Assembly (NCBI GenBank): GCA_900468805.1
Contig: UEIF01000014.1
Location: forward strand, 62,001 to 126,000
Reading direction: 5' to 3'
Source of the DNA: Hyphomicrobiales bacterium
Lineage (GTDB): Bacteria > Pseudomonadota > Alphaproteobacteria > Rhizobiales > Rhizobiaceae
DNA: 64,000 bases
Shown here: one piece after another, positions 8,393 to 17,499 of the stretch
Layout: the number at the start of each line of letters is the position of its first letter
How positions within the stretch are numbered: the first letter of the stretch is position 1
Position numbers and translations under genes: made by a program
Notes under the pieces: generated by a model
Seen by the model: the letters and a program-made list of their open reading frames with translations, nothing else
What the model was told of the DNA's origin: nothing
Database searches by the model: none

Positions 8393-9793
8393 ATGACGAA
8401 CGTGGACTATATCTCGACCCGCGGCGAGGCCCCTTCCCTCGGCTTTTGCGACGCCCTTTTGGCAGGGCTGGCGCGCGATGGTGGGCTCTACGTTCCCCGC
8501 AAATGGCCGAGCTTTTCCAAAAAGGAAATCCGGGCGCTGCGCGGCAAGAGCTATCAGGAGATCGCCTTCACCATCCTATCGCCCTTCACCAATGGCGAAA
8601 TTCCCGACGAAACCTTCCGGGCGATGATCGACGAGGCCTACGGCACTTTCCGTCATCCGGCGATCGCGCCGCTGGTGCAGACCGGCCCGAACAGTTTCGT
8701 CATGGAGCTCTTCCACGGCACGACGCTCGCCTTCAAGGACGTGGCGATGCAGCTTCTCGCCCGCCTGATGGATTATGCGCTGGAGAAGCGCGGCGAGCGG
8801 GCGACGATTGTCGGCGCCACCTCGGGCGATACCGGTGGCGCTGCGATCGACGCCTTTGCCGGCCGTGACCGCACCGATATCTTCATCCTCTTCCCGCATG
8901 ACAAGGTCTCGCCGGTACAACAGCGGCAGATGACGACGTCGACGGCCGGCAACGTGTACGCGCTCGCCGTCGAAGGCAATTTCGACGATTGCCAGAACCT
9001 CGTCAAAGCCATGTTCAACGACGCGGCCTTCCGCGACAAGGTGAAGCTTTCGGGTGTCAATTCGATCAACTGGGCGCGCATCATGGCGCAGATCGTCTAT
9101 TACTTCACGACGGCGGTGGCACTCGGCGGACCGGACCGGAAGATCTCCTTCACCGTACCGACAGGCAATTTCGGCGACATCTTCGCCGGCTACTGTGCAA
9201 AGCGCATGGGGCTGCCGATCGACAAGCTCGTCATTGCCACCAACGAGAACGATATCCTGGCGCGGACGCTGAAGACCGGACGTTACGACATGAAGGCGGT
9301 GAAGGCGACGACCTCTCCATCAATGGATATCCAGATATCCTCCAACTTCGAGCGGCTGCTGTTCGAAGCCTATGACCGCGACGCCTCCAAGGTGCGCGCC
9401 GCCATGGAAAGCCTCAAGCAATCCAGTGGGTTCGAGATTTCGCCCGAAGCGCTGAAGTTCATCAGGAAGGATTTCCGCGCCGGCCGCGCGAGCGAACGCC
9501 AAGTGGCTGAAACGATCCGCAAGACCTATGCGGACACCGGCTATCTGCTCGATCCGCATTCGGCTATCGGCGTCTTCGTGGCCGCCAAGCGGGAAAAGGC
9601 TGATACCCCGATGGTGACGCTTGCGACCGCCCACCCGGCGAAATTCCCGACGGCCGTAAAATCCGCCTCCGGTATTGACCCGGCGCTTCCGACGTGGCTT
9701 GCTGATCTGATGCACAGGGAGGAGCGCTTCCAGATCATCGAGCCCGAGCTCAAAGCGGTTGAAACCTTTATCGGCAAGCATGCCCGCAGCTAG
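8393..9793 (+). CDS. thrC: Threonine synthase
   Basis: A 466-residue PLP enzyme converting O-phosphohomoserine to threonine. It begins YISTRGEAPSLGF, typical of the longer proteobacterial/fungal class of ThrC, and the PLP lysine lies in HGTTLAFKDVAMQ. GATSGDTGGAAI binds phosphate. ATG 8393 has AAGG immediately before it, while GTG 8402 has the same AAGG at a better nine-base distance, so the true protein may be three residues shorter. Homoserine kinase (thrB), the step before, is at 22.6 kb. The M16 protease follows 27 bases downstream and is likely co-transcribed. Confidence 0.95.
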   Translation: MTNVDYISTRGEAPSLGFCDALLAGLARDGGLYVPRKWPSFSKKEIRALRGKSYQEIAFTILSPFTNGEIPDETFRAMIDEAYGTFRHPAIAPLVQTGPNSFVMELFHGTTLAFKDVAMQLLARLMDYALEKRGERATIVGATSGDTGGAAIDAFAGRDRTDIFILFPHDKVSPVQQRQMTTSTAGNVYALAVEGNFDDCQNLVKAMFNDAAFRDKVKLSGVNSINWARIMAQIVYYFTTAVALGGPDRKISFTVPTGNFGDIFAGYCAKRMGLPIDKLVIATNENDILARTLKTGRYDMKAVKATTSPSMDIQISSNFERLLFEAYDRDASKVRAAMESLKQSSGFEISPEALKFIRKDFRAGRASERQVAETIRKTYADTGYLLDPHSAIGVFVAAKREKADTPMVTLATAHPAKFPTAVKSASGIDPALPTWLADLMHREERFQIIEPELKAVETFIGKHARS

Positions 9794-9820
9794 ATGACGG
9801 CAGGCGCAGAAAGATAGCAC

Positions 9821-11119
9821 ATGACAGTTGAGTGCACCCGGCTCAAATCCGGGCTGACAGTAGTCACACAGACCATGCCGCACCTTGAAAGCGCTGCGCT
9901 CGGAGTCTGGATCAAATCAGGTTCGCGCAACGAGACGGAAGACGAGCACGGCATTGCCCACCTGCTCGAGCACATGGCCTTCAAAGGAACGGGGCGACGT
10001 TCCGCCCGTGAGATCGCCGAGGAAATCGAGGATGTCGGCGGCGAAGTGAACGCCGCAACCTCCACCGAGACGACGTCCTACTATGCTCGCGTATTGAAGG
10101 ACCACGTGCCGCTCGCCGTCGATATCCTTGCGGATATCCTGACGGAATCCGCCTTCGAGGAAGAAGAGCTGGAGCGCGAAAAGCAGGTTATCCTGCAGGA
10201 GATCAACGCGGCCAACGACACGCCCGACGACGTCGTCTTCGACCGTTTCTCCGAGGTGGCCTATCGCGGTCAGACCCTCGGCCGCCCGATCCTCGGCACG
10301 CCGGAAACCGTCGTTTCCTTCACGCCGCAACAGATCCGCTCTTATCTCGGCCGCAATTACACGACCGACCGGATGTTCGTGGTGGCGGCGGGCGCCGTCC
10401 AGCATGACGAATTCGTCCGAATGGTCGAAGACCGCTTCGCCAGCCTGCCGACCCAGCCCAATGCTCCGCCGGTCATGGAGGCTGCACGCTATATCGGCGG
10501 CAATGTGCGCGAGCCGCGCGATCTCATGGATGCGCAGATCCTGCTCGGCTTCGAGGGCAAGGCCTACCATGCCCGCGATTTCTATTGCTCGCAGATCCTC
10601 GCCAATATCCTTGGCGGCGGCATGTCCTCCCGCCTGTTCCAGGAAGTGCGCGAGTTCCGCGGCCTCTGTTATTCGGTCTATGCCTTCCATTGGGGCTTTT
10701 CCGATACCGGCATCTTCGGCATCCATGCCGCGACCGGCGGCGAAAACCTGCCGGAGCTTGTGCCCGTCATCATCGACGAGTTGCACAAGTCGGCCGACAG
10801 CATCGACCAGAAGGAAATCGAGCGAGCCCGTGCGCAGATCCGCGCGCAGCTTCTCATGGGCCAGGAAAGTCCTGCGGCGCGGGCCGGCCAGGTCGCCCGG
10901 CAGATGATGCTCTACGGCCGTCCGATCTCCAATCCGGAGATGATGGAACGCCTGGAAGGCATCACCATCGAGCGCCTGACCGATCTTGCCGGTCGCCTCT
11001 TCTACGATACCGTCCCGACGCTTTCGGCGATCGGCCCGCTTGAGCAGCTTGCCCCGATGGAAGACATCACCGCCTCGCTTTCGGTTCCGGCACCGAAGAC
11101 GAAGCTCGCAAGCCGCTGA
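9821..11119 (+). CDS. M16-family zinc metalloprotease (mitochondrial processing peptidase-like)
   Basis: A 432-residue M16B peptidase. The inverted zinc motif HLLEH (HxxEH) with MAFKGTGRRSA lies near residue 46, and the third ligand is expected about 75 residues later in the REKQVILQEI segment. The second half carries the family's inactive repeat with GLCYSVYAFHWGF. Such proteins are close bacterial relatives of the mitochondrial processing peptidase subunits and degrade or process peptides; the bacterial substrate is unknown. No signal peptide is evident. It sits between thrC and a GNAT gene. Confidence 0.93.
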   Translation: MTVECTRLKSGLTVVTQTMPHLESAALGVWIKSGSRNETEDEHGIAHLLEHMAFKGTGRRSAREIAEEIEDVGGEVNAATSTETTSYYARVLKDHVPLAVDILADILTESAFEEEELEREKQVILQEINAANDTPDDVVFDRFSEVAYRGQTLGRPILGTPETVVSFTPQQIRSYLGRNYTTDRMFVVAAGAVQHDEFVRMVEDRFASLPTQPNAPPVMEAARYIGGNVREPRDLMDAQILLGFEGKAYHARDFYCSQILANILGGGMSSRLFQEVREFRGLCYSVYAFHWGFSDTGIFGIHAATGGENLPELVPVIIDELHKSADSIDQKEIERARAQIRAQLLMGQESPAARAGQVARQMMLYGRPISNPEMMERLEGITIERLTDLAGRLFYDTVPTLSAIGPLEQLAPMEDITASLSVPAPKTKLASR

Positions 11120-11149
11120 CCGCCACATCCGTTGCGCCGGGGGTTATCG

Positions 11150-11764
11150 ATGCCAAAATCGGTTTTTCGGTTCCTTTCGCGACAGCCCGAAGCGGTCGAA
11201 CTTGAAAACGATAAATATGTCCTGCGCCTGCCGCGCTACCAGGATTTCAATCAGTGGCACCGGCTTCGCGCCGACAGCCGCCGCTTTCTGGAACCCTGGG
11301 AGCCGACATGGCGGCGCGACGAGCTGACCGAAGGCTCTTTTCGCGCCCGGGTGATCCGCGGCAAGCAGGAATATGCCTCGGGACAGGCGATCCCGCTCTT
11401 CATCTTCCAGAAGAAGGACATGGCGCTCGTCGGCGGCATCACCATCGGCTATATCCGCCGGGGTGCCGCCCAGAGCTGCATGATCGGCTATTGGATGGGC
11501 GAGCGTTATGCCGGCCAGGGCCATATGTTCGCCGCACTTCAACTGGTTATTCCCTATATCTTCGCAGGGCTTGAGTTGCACCGTATCGAAGCAGCCTGTA
11601 TTCCAGAGAATGCACGGAGCATTCGCCTGCTTGAGAAAGCCGGGTTCCAGCGGGAAGGCTACCTGCGCGGATATTTGAAGATCAACGGTCAGTGGCATGA
11701 TCACGTGATGTTTTCACGCCTAGTCACCGACGCGGATACAGGCAGGAAACCCAACAGCCGATGA
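11150..11764 (+). CDS. GNAT N-acetyltransferase, RimJ/RimL-like
   Basis: A 204-residue acetyltransferase of the RimJ/RimL type: LRLPRYQDFNQWHRLRADSR at the N-terminus, a GYWMGERYAGQGHM segment where acetyl-CoA binds (R/Q-x-x-G-x-G/A equivalent), and the closing ACIPENARSIRLLEKAGF and EGYLRGYLKING typical of ribosomal-protein N-acetyltransferases. I chose ATG 11150 (GGGGG eight bases upstream) over a TTG at 11132. It may acetylate a ribosomal protein N-terminus, but substrate cannot be assigned. The stop overlaps the next gene's ATG (ATGA), indicating coupled translation with the c-di-GMP protein. Confidence 0.88.
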   Translation: MPKSVFRFLSRQPEAVELENDKYVLRLPRYQDFNQWHRLRADSRRFLEPWEPTWRRDELTEGSFRARVIRGKQEYASGQAIPLFIFQKKDMALVGGITIGYIRRGAAQSCMIGYWMGERYAGQGHMFAALQLVIPYIFAGLELHRIEAACIPENARSIRLLEKAGFQREGYLRGYLKINGQWHDHVMFSRLVTDADTGRKPNSR

Positions 11765-14673
11765 ACAAAGACCGCATGCTGCCGACGTCACCGTCCGGAC
11801 GAATGATCGCGGTGATCGCAGCCCTTCTCCTGTCGGTACTCGCCCTTGCGGCGGGAACCGTGCAGGCGGCCGAACCGGTCAAGATTTCCCGCGACGACAC
11901 TGCGCTGGACCTGACTGCCACCACCGAAATCTACGCCAATCAGGGCGAAGCCTTCCAGGTTTCGACCGCGGCCGGTGCCGATGGCATCCGCCGGCGCATC
12001 GAGGTGCGCTCGAGTTCGGAAAACCATCAGGGCGACTGGGCGGTCTTTGCGCTCGCCAACGTCTCGGAAGAGCAGCTTGAGCGCGTCATCGTCGCGCCGC
12101 ACTTCCGCCTCGTCAATTCCAAGCTGTTCTGGCCCGACCTCGGTTCGCAACGTATCATCGCGATCACGCCGAGCGAAGGTTTCGCGCTCGACCGCCAGCA
12201 GAGCGACGAGGCTGACGTCTTCCGTATCACTCTGAACCCAGGCGCCGTCATCACCTTTGTTGCCGAGCTCGCGACGCCCGATCTGCCGCAGATCTATCTG
12301 TGGGAGCCGGACGCCTATAAGGATACGATCAACGCCTTCACGCTCTATCGCGGCATCGTTCTCGGCATTGCCGGCCTGCTCGCCGTCTTCCTGACGATCC
12401 TCTTCGTCGTCAAGGGCACCTCGATGCTGCCGGCGACCGCGGCTCTCGCGTGGGCGGTGCTCGGCTATATCTGTGTCGACTTCGGCTTTCTCGGAAAGCT
12501 GATCAGTGTCGCCTCGGCGGATCAACGAATATGGCGCGCCTGTGCGGAGGTGGCGCTCGCCTCCAGTTTCGTGATCTTCCTGTTCACCTATCTCAATCTC
12601 AACCGATGGCATGTGCATCTCGGCTATGCGACGCTTGCCTGGGTGCTGGGTCTCGCCCTGCTGTTCGGCGTTGCGATCTATGATCCATCGATTGCAGCCG
12701 GTATCGCGCGGCTTTCCTTCGCGCTGACGGCGGCGACCGGCCTGCTGCTCATCATCTATCTCGGCTTCAACCGCTATGACCGCGCCATCCTGCTCGTGCC
12801 GGCTTGGGCGCTGACGCTCGTCTGGCTTTTCGGCGCGTGGCTGACGGTGACCGGTCGGCTCGACAACGACATCATCCAGCCGGCGCTCGGCGGCGGTCTC
12901 GTGCTTATCGTGCTTCTGATCGGCTTTACCGTCATGCAGCACGCCTTTGCGGGCGGCGCATTCCAGCAGGGACTGTTCTCCGATCTGGAGCGCCAGTCGC
13001 TGGCGCTGACGGGTTCGGGGGACATGGTCTGGGACTGGGACGTGGCGCGCGACCGTGTGGTGACCATTCCCGACGTTTCCGTGAAGCTCGGACTATCGGC
13101 GGGCATGATGCATGGGGCGGCGCGGAACTGGCTGCCGCGGCTGCACCCCGATGATCGCGACCGCTTCCGCGCCACACTCGACGTGCTGCTCGAGCACCGA
13201 CGCGGGCGGCTGAACCACGAGTTCCGCATCCGCGCCGAAGACGGCCATTTCCACTGGCTGTTGATCCGCGCGCGGCCGGTTCTCGGCTCGAATGGCGAGA
13301 TCATTCGCTGCGTCGGCACGATCGTCGACGTGACCGAGCAGAAGAATTCCGTCGAGCGGCTGCTGCAAGATGCGTTGCACGACAACCTGACGGGCCTGCC
13401 CAACCGGCAGGTCTTCCTCGACCGCCTGCAGTCAGTGCTGACATTGGCGCCGGGCGGCGAAACGCTGCGCCCGACCGTCATGGTGATCGACATCGACCGC
13501 TACAAGCTGGTCAACGATTCCCTCGGCGTCGCCGCCGGTGACAATATCCTGATCGCACTCACCCGCCGCCTGCGTCGCCTCCTGAAACCGCAGGATACGC
13601 TGGCACGCCTTTCCGGCGATCAGTTCGGCCTCATTCTCGTTTCCGAGCACGATCCGGCCAAGGTCGCGGATTTCGCCGATGCGATGAGCAAGGCGATCAT
13701 GGTGCCGATCAACTTCTCCAACCGGGAGATCATCCTGACGGCCTCCATCGGCCTCACCTCCTGGGTAGACCAGCAGGAGAGCGCGTCGGGCTTGCTCAGT
13801 GACGCCGAGCTTGCCATGTACCGCGCCAAACGCGCCGGCGGCAACCGCGTGGAGCCGTTCCAGCCGGCCTTCCGCGATTTCGGCACCGACCGCCTGCAGC
13901 TCGAATCGGATCTTCGCCGCGCCATCGAGCGCAAGGAGCTTTCGATGGTCTACCAGCCGATCGCACGGCTGGAGGATGTCGAGATCGCCGGCTTCGAGGC
14001 GCTGATGCGCTGGGAACATCCCAAGCGCGGCAATATCCCGCCGTCCGAATTCATTCCGATCGCCGAGGCGTCCGACATCATCGGCGCGCTCGGCATCTTC
14101 GCGCTGGAACAGGCGACCAACGACCTGATGGCCTGGCAGAACCAGACCGGCGAACTGCCTATCTTCGTCTCCATTAATCTGTCCAGCGTGCAGCTTCTCA
14201 ACAACGAACTCTACGACGACGTCCGCTCGGTGCTGGCGAAGACCCAATTTGATCCTTCGCAGCTGAAGCTCGAGCTGACGGAATCCATGGTGATGGAGAA
14301 TCCGGAACAGGCGCGCCTCGTGCTGCAGAAGCTGAAGGAAGCAGGCCTCGGCCTGGCGCTTGACGACTTCGGCACCGGCCATTCCTCTCTCGCCTATCTT
14401 ACACGCTTCCCCTTCGACACGATCAAGCTCGACAAGGCGCTGGTGCGCGACAACAGCGACAAGAAGGCGACCATCTTGAAATCGGTGATTTCCATGGCGC
14501 GCGAGCTGGACATGAAGGTCGTGGCGGAAGGCATCGAGTCCAACGAGGATGCGATCGAACTCGCCAAGATGGGCTGCAACTACGGTCAGAGCTATCTCTT
14601 CGGCCCGCCGATGCCGTCGGAGTCGGTGCTGCGGCTCTTGAGGGAACGGTTTCCGTTAACGAAGCGGGCCTGA
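11761..14673 (+). CDS. Membrane c-di-GMP protein: 7TM sensor-PAS-GGDEF(degenerate)-EAL
   Basis: A 970-residue protein. After a signal peptide (about 1-36) comes a periplasmic beta domain (to ~190), a block of about seven membrane helices (~195-400; 7TMR-DISM-like layout), a PAS domain (~413-535), a GGDEF domain (~535-700) and an EAL domain (~710-960). The GGDEF signature is SGDQF, so cyclase activity is unlikely, although GTP could still bind and regulate. The EAL domain keeps EALMRW, the Asn in SINLSS, ELTES, DDFGTG, the KLDK lysine and EGIES, so phosphodiesterase activity against c-di-GMP is predicted. The ligand of the periplasmic domain is unknown. Confidence 0.9.
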   Translation: MNKDRMLPTSPSGRMIAVIAALLLSVLALAAGTVQAAEPVKISRDDTALDLTATTEIYANQGEAFQVSTAAGADGIRRRIEVRSSSENHQGDWAVFALANVSEEQLERVIVAPHFRLVNSKLFWPDLGSQRIIAITPSEGFALDRQQSDEADVFRITLNPGAVITFVAELATPDLPQIYLWEPDAYKDTINAFTLYRGIVLGIAGLLAVFLTILFVVKGTSMLPATAALAWAVLGYICVDFGFLGKLISVASADQRIWRACAEVALASSFVIFLFTYLNLNRWHVHLGYATLAWVLGLALLFGVAIYDPSIAAGIARLSFALTAATGLLLIIYLGFNRYDRAILLVPAWALTLVWLFGAWLTVTGRLDNDIIQPALGGGLVLIVLLIGFTVMQHAFAGGAFQQGLFSDLERQSLALTGSGDMVWDWDVARDRVVTIPDVSVKLGLSAGMMHGAARNWLPRLHPDDRDRFRATLDVLLEHRRGRLNHEFRIRAEDGHFHWLLIRARPVLGSNGEIIRCVGTIVDVTEQKNSVERLLQDALHDNLTGLPNRQVFLDRLQSVLTLAPGGETLRPTVMVIDIDRYKLVNDSLGVAAGDNILIALTRRLRRLLKPQDTLARLSGDQFGLILVSEHDPAKVADFADAMSKAIMVPINFSNREIILTASIGLTSWVDQQESASGLLSDAELAMYRAKRAGGNRVEPFQPAFRDFGTDRLQLESDLRRAIERKELSMVYQPIARLEDVEIAGFEALMRWEHPKRGNIPPSEFIPIAEASDIIGALGIFALEQATNDLMAWQNQTGELPIFVSINLSSVQLLNNELYDDVRSVLAKTQFDPSQLKLELTESMVMENPEQARLVLQKLKEAGLGLALDDFGTGHSSLAYLTRFPFDTIKLDKALVRDNSDKKATILKSVISMARELDMKVVAEGIESNEDAIELAKMGCNYGQSYLFGPPMPSESVLRLLRERFPLTKRA

Positions 14674-14745
14674 TCCCGAAGCTTGTTTCATCGGTTTTTT
14701 CCGGGGGATTGGCACCTCTCCGCTCGATACTGCTTTCCCTGCTTG

Positions 14746-14771
14746 CGGCGGCCATTGACCATTGGCCGCCG
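14746..14771. promoter_or_regulatory. Perfect 9-bp hairpin downstream of the c-di-GMP gene
   Basis: CGGCGGCCA (14746-14754) pairs with TGGCCGCCG (14763-14771) around an eight-base loop. No T-tract follows. It lies 37 bases before the next start codon, so it could be a leader structure of that gene or a transcript-end stabiliser. Confidence 0.45.
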
Positions 14772-14808
14772 ATATGCGCCTCTGCCTCAGCGCAATAAGG
14801 AAAATCCG

Positions 14809-15234
14809 ATGCTGAAGCTTCTGCTCGCCCTCTCGATGGGCGCCTTTTGCGTCTCTCCGGTCTACGCCGCCGAAATTCATCCGCCCTCGCTGAGCTGCCT
14901 GGCGACAGCGGCGCCGGCGCGCTGTGAAACCCTGAAAAAGAACTTTCAGGCGGCCTATGCCCTGGCTCATAAGGGAGATCATGGCGCGCAGGTCACCGTG
15001 GCCTTCTGCCTCTCTACCGGTTGTCGCGGCGCTGTGATCGTCGACAAAGTCGCCGCTTGCAGCTGGCATATCGTCATCGCCAATTCCGGGGCAGCGACAG
15101 TGATTGACGGCTCGAATCTCAAGGATACCTGCCGCCCGATGACGGAAGAGCAGAAAAGCACTGCACGCGCCTTGTCCAACGATCTCGTCCGCAAGATCTA
15201 TAACCGTCAGGTGGTCGCAGCGGACCAGATGTAG
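14809..15234 (+). CDS. Small secreted protein of unknown function (four-cysteine)
   Basis: A 141-residue protein with a clear signal peptide (MLKLLLALSMGAFCVSPVYAAE, cleavage after the VYA motif). The mature part is helical near LKKNFQAAYALAHKGDHGAQ and contains several cysteines (SCLATAAPARC, FCLSTGC, AACSW, DTCRP), suggesting disulfides in the periplasm. The pattern of a short sel1-like helix (AYALAHKGDHGAQVTVAFCLSTGC) is suggestive but not decisive. Start chosen at ATG 14809 because AAGGA lies eight bases upstream and the signal peptide begins there; the open frame extends further back without support. Function unknown. Confidence 0.78.
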   Translation: MLKLLLALSMGAFCVSPVYAAEIHPPSLSCLATAAPARCETLKKNFQAAYALAHKGDHGAQVTVAFCLSTGCRGAVIVDKVAACSWHIVIANSGAATVIDGSNLKDTCRPMTEEQKSTARALSNDLVRKIYNRQVVAADQM

Positions 15235-15336
15235 GCGGGGTGGCTTTTGCCAGATCCAGCGACTGCGGGCGCGAAATATCGTTGCCCTCGCCGCTTTCGT
15301 CGTTATTCTGCCCGCAAACAAACCGGGAGGTACCCT

Positions 15337-15645
15337 ATGATCCTGCACTGCGTATTCATGCGGCTGAAGAGCGCTTTTACACCGGATGACAAGCAGGCGC
15401 TGTTCGAAGCCATCGTGGCGCTGAAGCAAGTGATTCCGGGAATTCTTGACATTAAACACGGGCCGAATGTTTCACCCGAGGGGCTGCATGGCGGTTTCGT
15501 CGACGGTTTTGCAGTGACCTTCGAAAGCCCGGAGGCCCGGGATACCTATCTCGTGCATCCAGAGCATGTGGCCGTCGGCGAGCGCATCGTCTCGTCGACG
15601 GACGGAGGCCTGGCCGGCCTCCTAGTTTTCGATCTCGTTATCTGA
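15337..15645 (+). CDS. Dabb-domain (stress-responsive alpha/beta barrel) protein
   Basis: A 102-residue single-domain protein beginning MILHCVFMRLK and ending HPEHVAVGERI plus a C-terminal strand, the pattern of the Dabb dimeric alpha-beta barrel. Bacterial members are mostly uncharacterised. GGGAGG seven bases before ATG 15337 fixes the start. It is the last plus-strand gene before the convergent zinc transporter operon and is followed directly by a repeated palindromic element. Confidence 0.83.
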   Translation: MILHCVFMRLKSAFTPDDKQALFEAIVALKQVIPGILDIKHGPNVSPEGLHGGFVDGFAVTFESPEARDTYLVHPEHVAVGERIVSSTDGGLAGLLVFDLVI

Positions 15646-15649
15646 CGAA

Positions 15650-15694
15650 GCAATTCCAGGAAAAGTGTGTAGCGGTTTTTCCGTCCGGAATTGC
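15650..15694. repeat. Palindromic intergenic element, 8-bp inverted ends
   Basis: A 45-bp stretch bounded by GCAATTCC (15650-15657) and GGAATTGC (15687-15694), with an internal AAAGTGTGTAGCGGTTTTT. I recognise the overall word as one that recurs in rhizobial intergenic regions, so I call it a dispersed palindromic repeat. Only one copy is present in this window. It lies between convergent genes and could also end transcripts. Confidence 0.55.
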
Positions 15695-15711
15695 GTCATT
15701 CCCGACGCAGC

Positions 15712-16611
15712 TCAGCTCGACTTCGCCATGGCGGTGGAGAGCCGGTCGACGTTGTAGCGGAACATCTTTTCGTAGGTCGGCGCCGGGCCTTTGGCGTCCG
15801 ACAGCGATTCGACGTAAAGCTCCCCGCCCGGCTCGGCACCGGTCGCGGTAGCAACCTGCTTGACGAGCCGCGGATCGTTGGAGTTTTCGAAGAAATAGGT
15901 CTTCACGTGTTCCTGCTTGATCTGTTCGATCAGCTTGGCAACGTCGGCCGCCGATGCTTCGCTTTCGGTCGACAGGCCGAGGGGTGCCAGGAAGCTGACA
16001 TTATATTCCCGGCCGAAATAGCCGAAGGCATCGTGGCTGGTCAGCACCTTGCGGCTGTTCTCGGCGATCTTGTCGAACTTGGAATGTGCATAGGCATCCA
16101 GTTCGTCGAGCTTCTTCGTGTACTTTTCAGCATTCGCCTTGAAGGCTGCCGCATCGACCGGATCGGCAGCGGAAAGTGCCTTCTCGATATTGGCGACCCA
16201 GACCTTCACATTGACAGGGCTGTTCCAGACATGCGGATCGGTAACAGTCTTTCCATCCTCTTCCATCGTGCGGGTGTCGATGCCCTCTGACACCGTGACC
16301 GGATTTCCCTTGTAGCCGGAGGCAGTGATCAGGCGGTCCATCCAGCCTTCCAGCCCCTCGCCGCTGACGAAGGTGACTTTAGCGGCATTCAGCGCCTTGG
16401 CATCGGCCGGCGACGGCTCGAATTCATGGGGATCGCCGTTCGGTCCGACGAGGCTCGTGACCTTGACGTGATCGCCGCCGACCTGGCGGACGACATCGGC
16501 AAGCACGGTGAAGGAGGCAACGACCTTCAGCGTTTCGGCGGAAGCCGGCACGGCCGAAAGCGTCATCAGCATGGGCAAGGCCGCGGAAAGAAGCAGTCTG
16601 CGAGATATCAT
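15712..16611 (-). CDS. aztC: Zinc ABC transporter substrate-binding protein (ZnuA/AztC type)
   Basis: A 299-residue periplasmic cluster A-I metal-binding protein with a signal peptide (cleavage after VPASA). Metal ligands expected in the family are visible: His in GDPHEFEPSP, His in TDPHVWNSP, His in LTSHDAFGYF and the late Asp in SLSDAKGP. It lacks the long His-rich loop of ZnuA, and the operon order ATPase-permease-binding protein matches the aztABC arrangement, hence the symbol; znuA would be the alternative name. The chaperone AztD found in some such clusters is not here. Zur-like boxes upstream of the operon support zinc as the substrate. Confidence 0.87.
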   Translation of the reverse strand: MISRRLLLSAALPMLMTLSAVPASAETLKVVASFTVLADVVRQVGGDHVKVTSLVGPNGDPHEFEPSPADAKALNAAKVTFVSGEGLEGWMDRLITASGYKGNPVTVSEGIDTRTMEEDGKTVTDPHVWNSPVNVKVWVANIEKALSAADPVDAAAFKANAEKYTKKLDELDAYAHSKFDKIAENSRKVLTSHDAFGYFGREYNVSFLAPLGLSTESEASAADVAKLIEQIKQEHVKTYFFENSNDPRLVKQVATATGAEPGGELYVESLSDAKGPAPTYEKMFRYNVDRLSTAMAKSS

Positions 16612-16626
16612 TGGTGTCTCCTGTGA

Positions 16627-17499
16627 TCAGCCCTTCAGATGCGGGCGGGGGAAGAAACGCCGGGCAAGGCCCGACGGCGCGAAGAAGATGGAGAGGACGT
16701 AAAGCAGGGCTGCCGTCATGATGATCGTCGGGCCGGAGGCAAGTTCGAGGTGATATGACGCGACGAGGCCGAGATAGCCGGAGGCTGCGGCACTCACCGT
16801 CGCTGTCGTCATCATGGCCGGCAGGCTGCGGGACCAGAGCTGGGCGATCGCCGCCGGCAGCATCATCAGGCCGACGGCCATCAATGTGCCGAGCGCCTGG
16901 AAGCTCGCAACAAGGTTCAACACCACCAACAGCAGGAAAAGAAAATGATAGACCGGCCCGCGCCCGCCGACGGCGCGCAGGAAGCCCGGATCGAAGCATT
17001 CCGCGACCAGCGGGCGGTAGATGATCGCAAGCGCCAGCAATGTGACCGACGTGATGGCACCAATCTGTGTCAGCGCCGGCGCGTCAATGGCAAGGATCGT
17101 GCCGAAAAGCACGTGCAGCAGATCGATGTTCGAACCGCGCAGTGAGACGATGAGGACACCCAGGGCCAGTGACGCCAGATAGAAGCTCGCGAAACTCGCA
17201 TCCTCCTGCAGCACGGTCATGCGGCTGACGACGCCTGACAGCAGCGCAACTGAAAGGCCGGCTACAAGCCCACCAACGCCCATTGCGGTCAGCGACAGCG
17301 AGCCGGCAACGAGATAGCCGACTGCAGCACCGGGCAGCACGGCATGGCTCATGGCGTCTCCCATCAGGCTCATCCGGCGAAGCATCAGGAAAACACCGAT
17401 GGGGCCGGAACCGAGACCAAGACACAGGCAGGCGACGAGCGCGCGGCGCATGAAGCCATAGTCGGCGAATGGGGCGAAGAAGATATCGTAAGCCGTCAT
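16627..17499 (-). CDS. aztB: Zinc ABC transporter permease (ABC-3 family)
   Basis: A 290-residue membrane protein with about eight hydrophobic helices. The ABC-3 family signature RRMSLMGDAMSHAVLPGAAVGYL near residues 41-63 is intact, as is the SFQALGTLMAVGLMMLPAA region that contacts the ATPase. It imports the metal delivered by the binding protein encoded 15 bases downstream. Its ATG overlaps the ATPase stop by four bases, so the proteins are translationally coupled. Homologous permeases carry zinc or manganese; the Zur-like operator favours zinc. Confidence 0.92.
   Translation of the reverse strand: MTAYDIFFAPFADYGFMRRALVACLCLGLGSGPIGVFLMLRRMSLMGDAMSHAVLPGAAVGYLVAGSLSLTAMGVGGLVAGLSVALLSGVVSRMTVLQEDASFASFYLASLALGVLIVSLRGSNIDLLHVLFGTILAIDAPALTQIGAITSVTLLALAIIYRPLVAECFDPGFLRAVGGRGPVYHFLFLLLVVLNLVASFQALGTLMAVGLMMLPAAIAQLWSRSLPAMMTTATVSAAASGYLGLVASYHLELASGPTIIMTAALLYVLSIFFAPSGLARRFFPRPHLKG

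Noticed and set aside
11788..12942. A 384-codon minus-strand frame opposite the first c-di-GMP gene
   Set aside because: Very high Glu/Arg composition typical of antisense translation, no ribosome-binding site.
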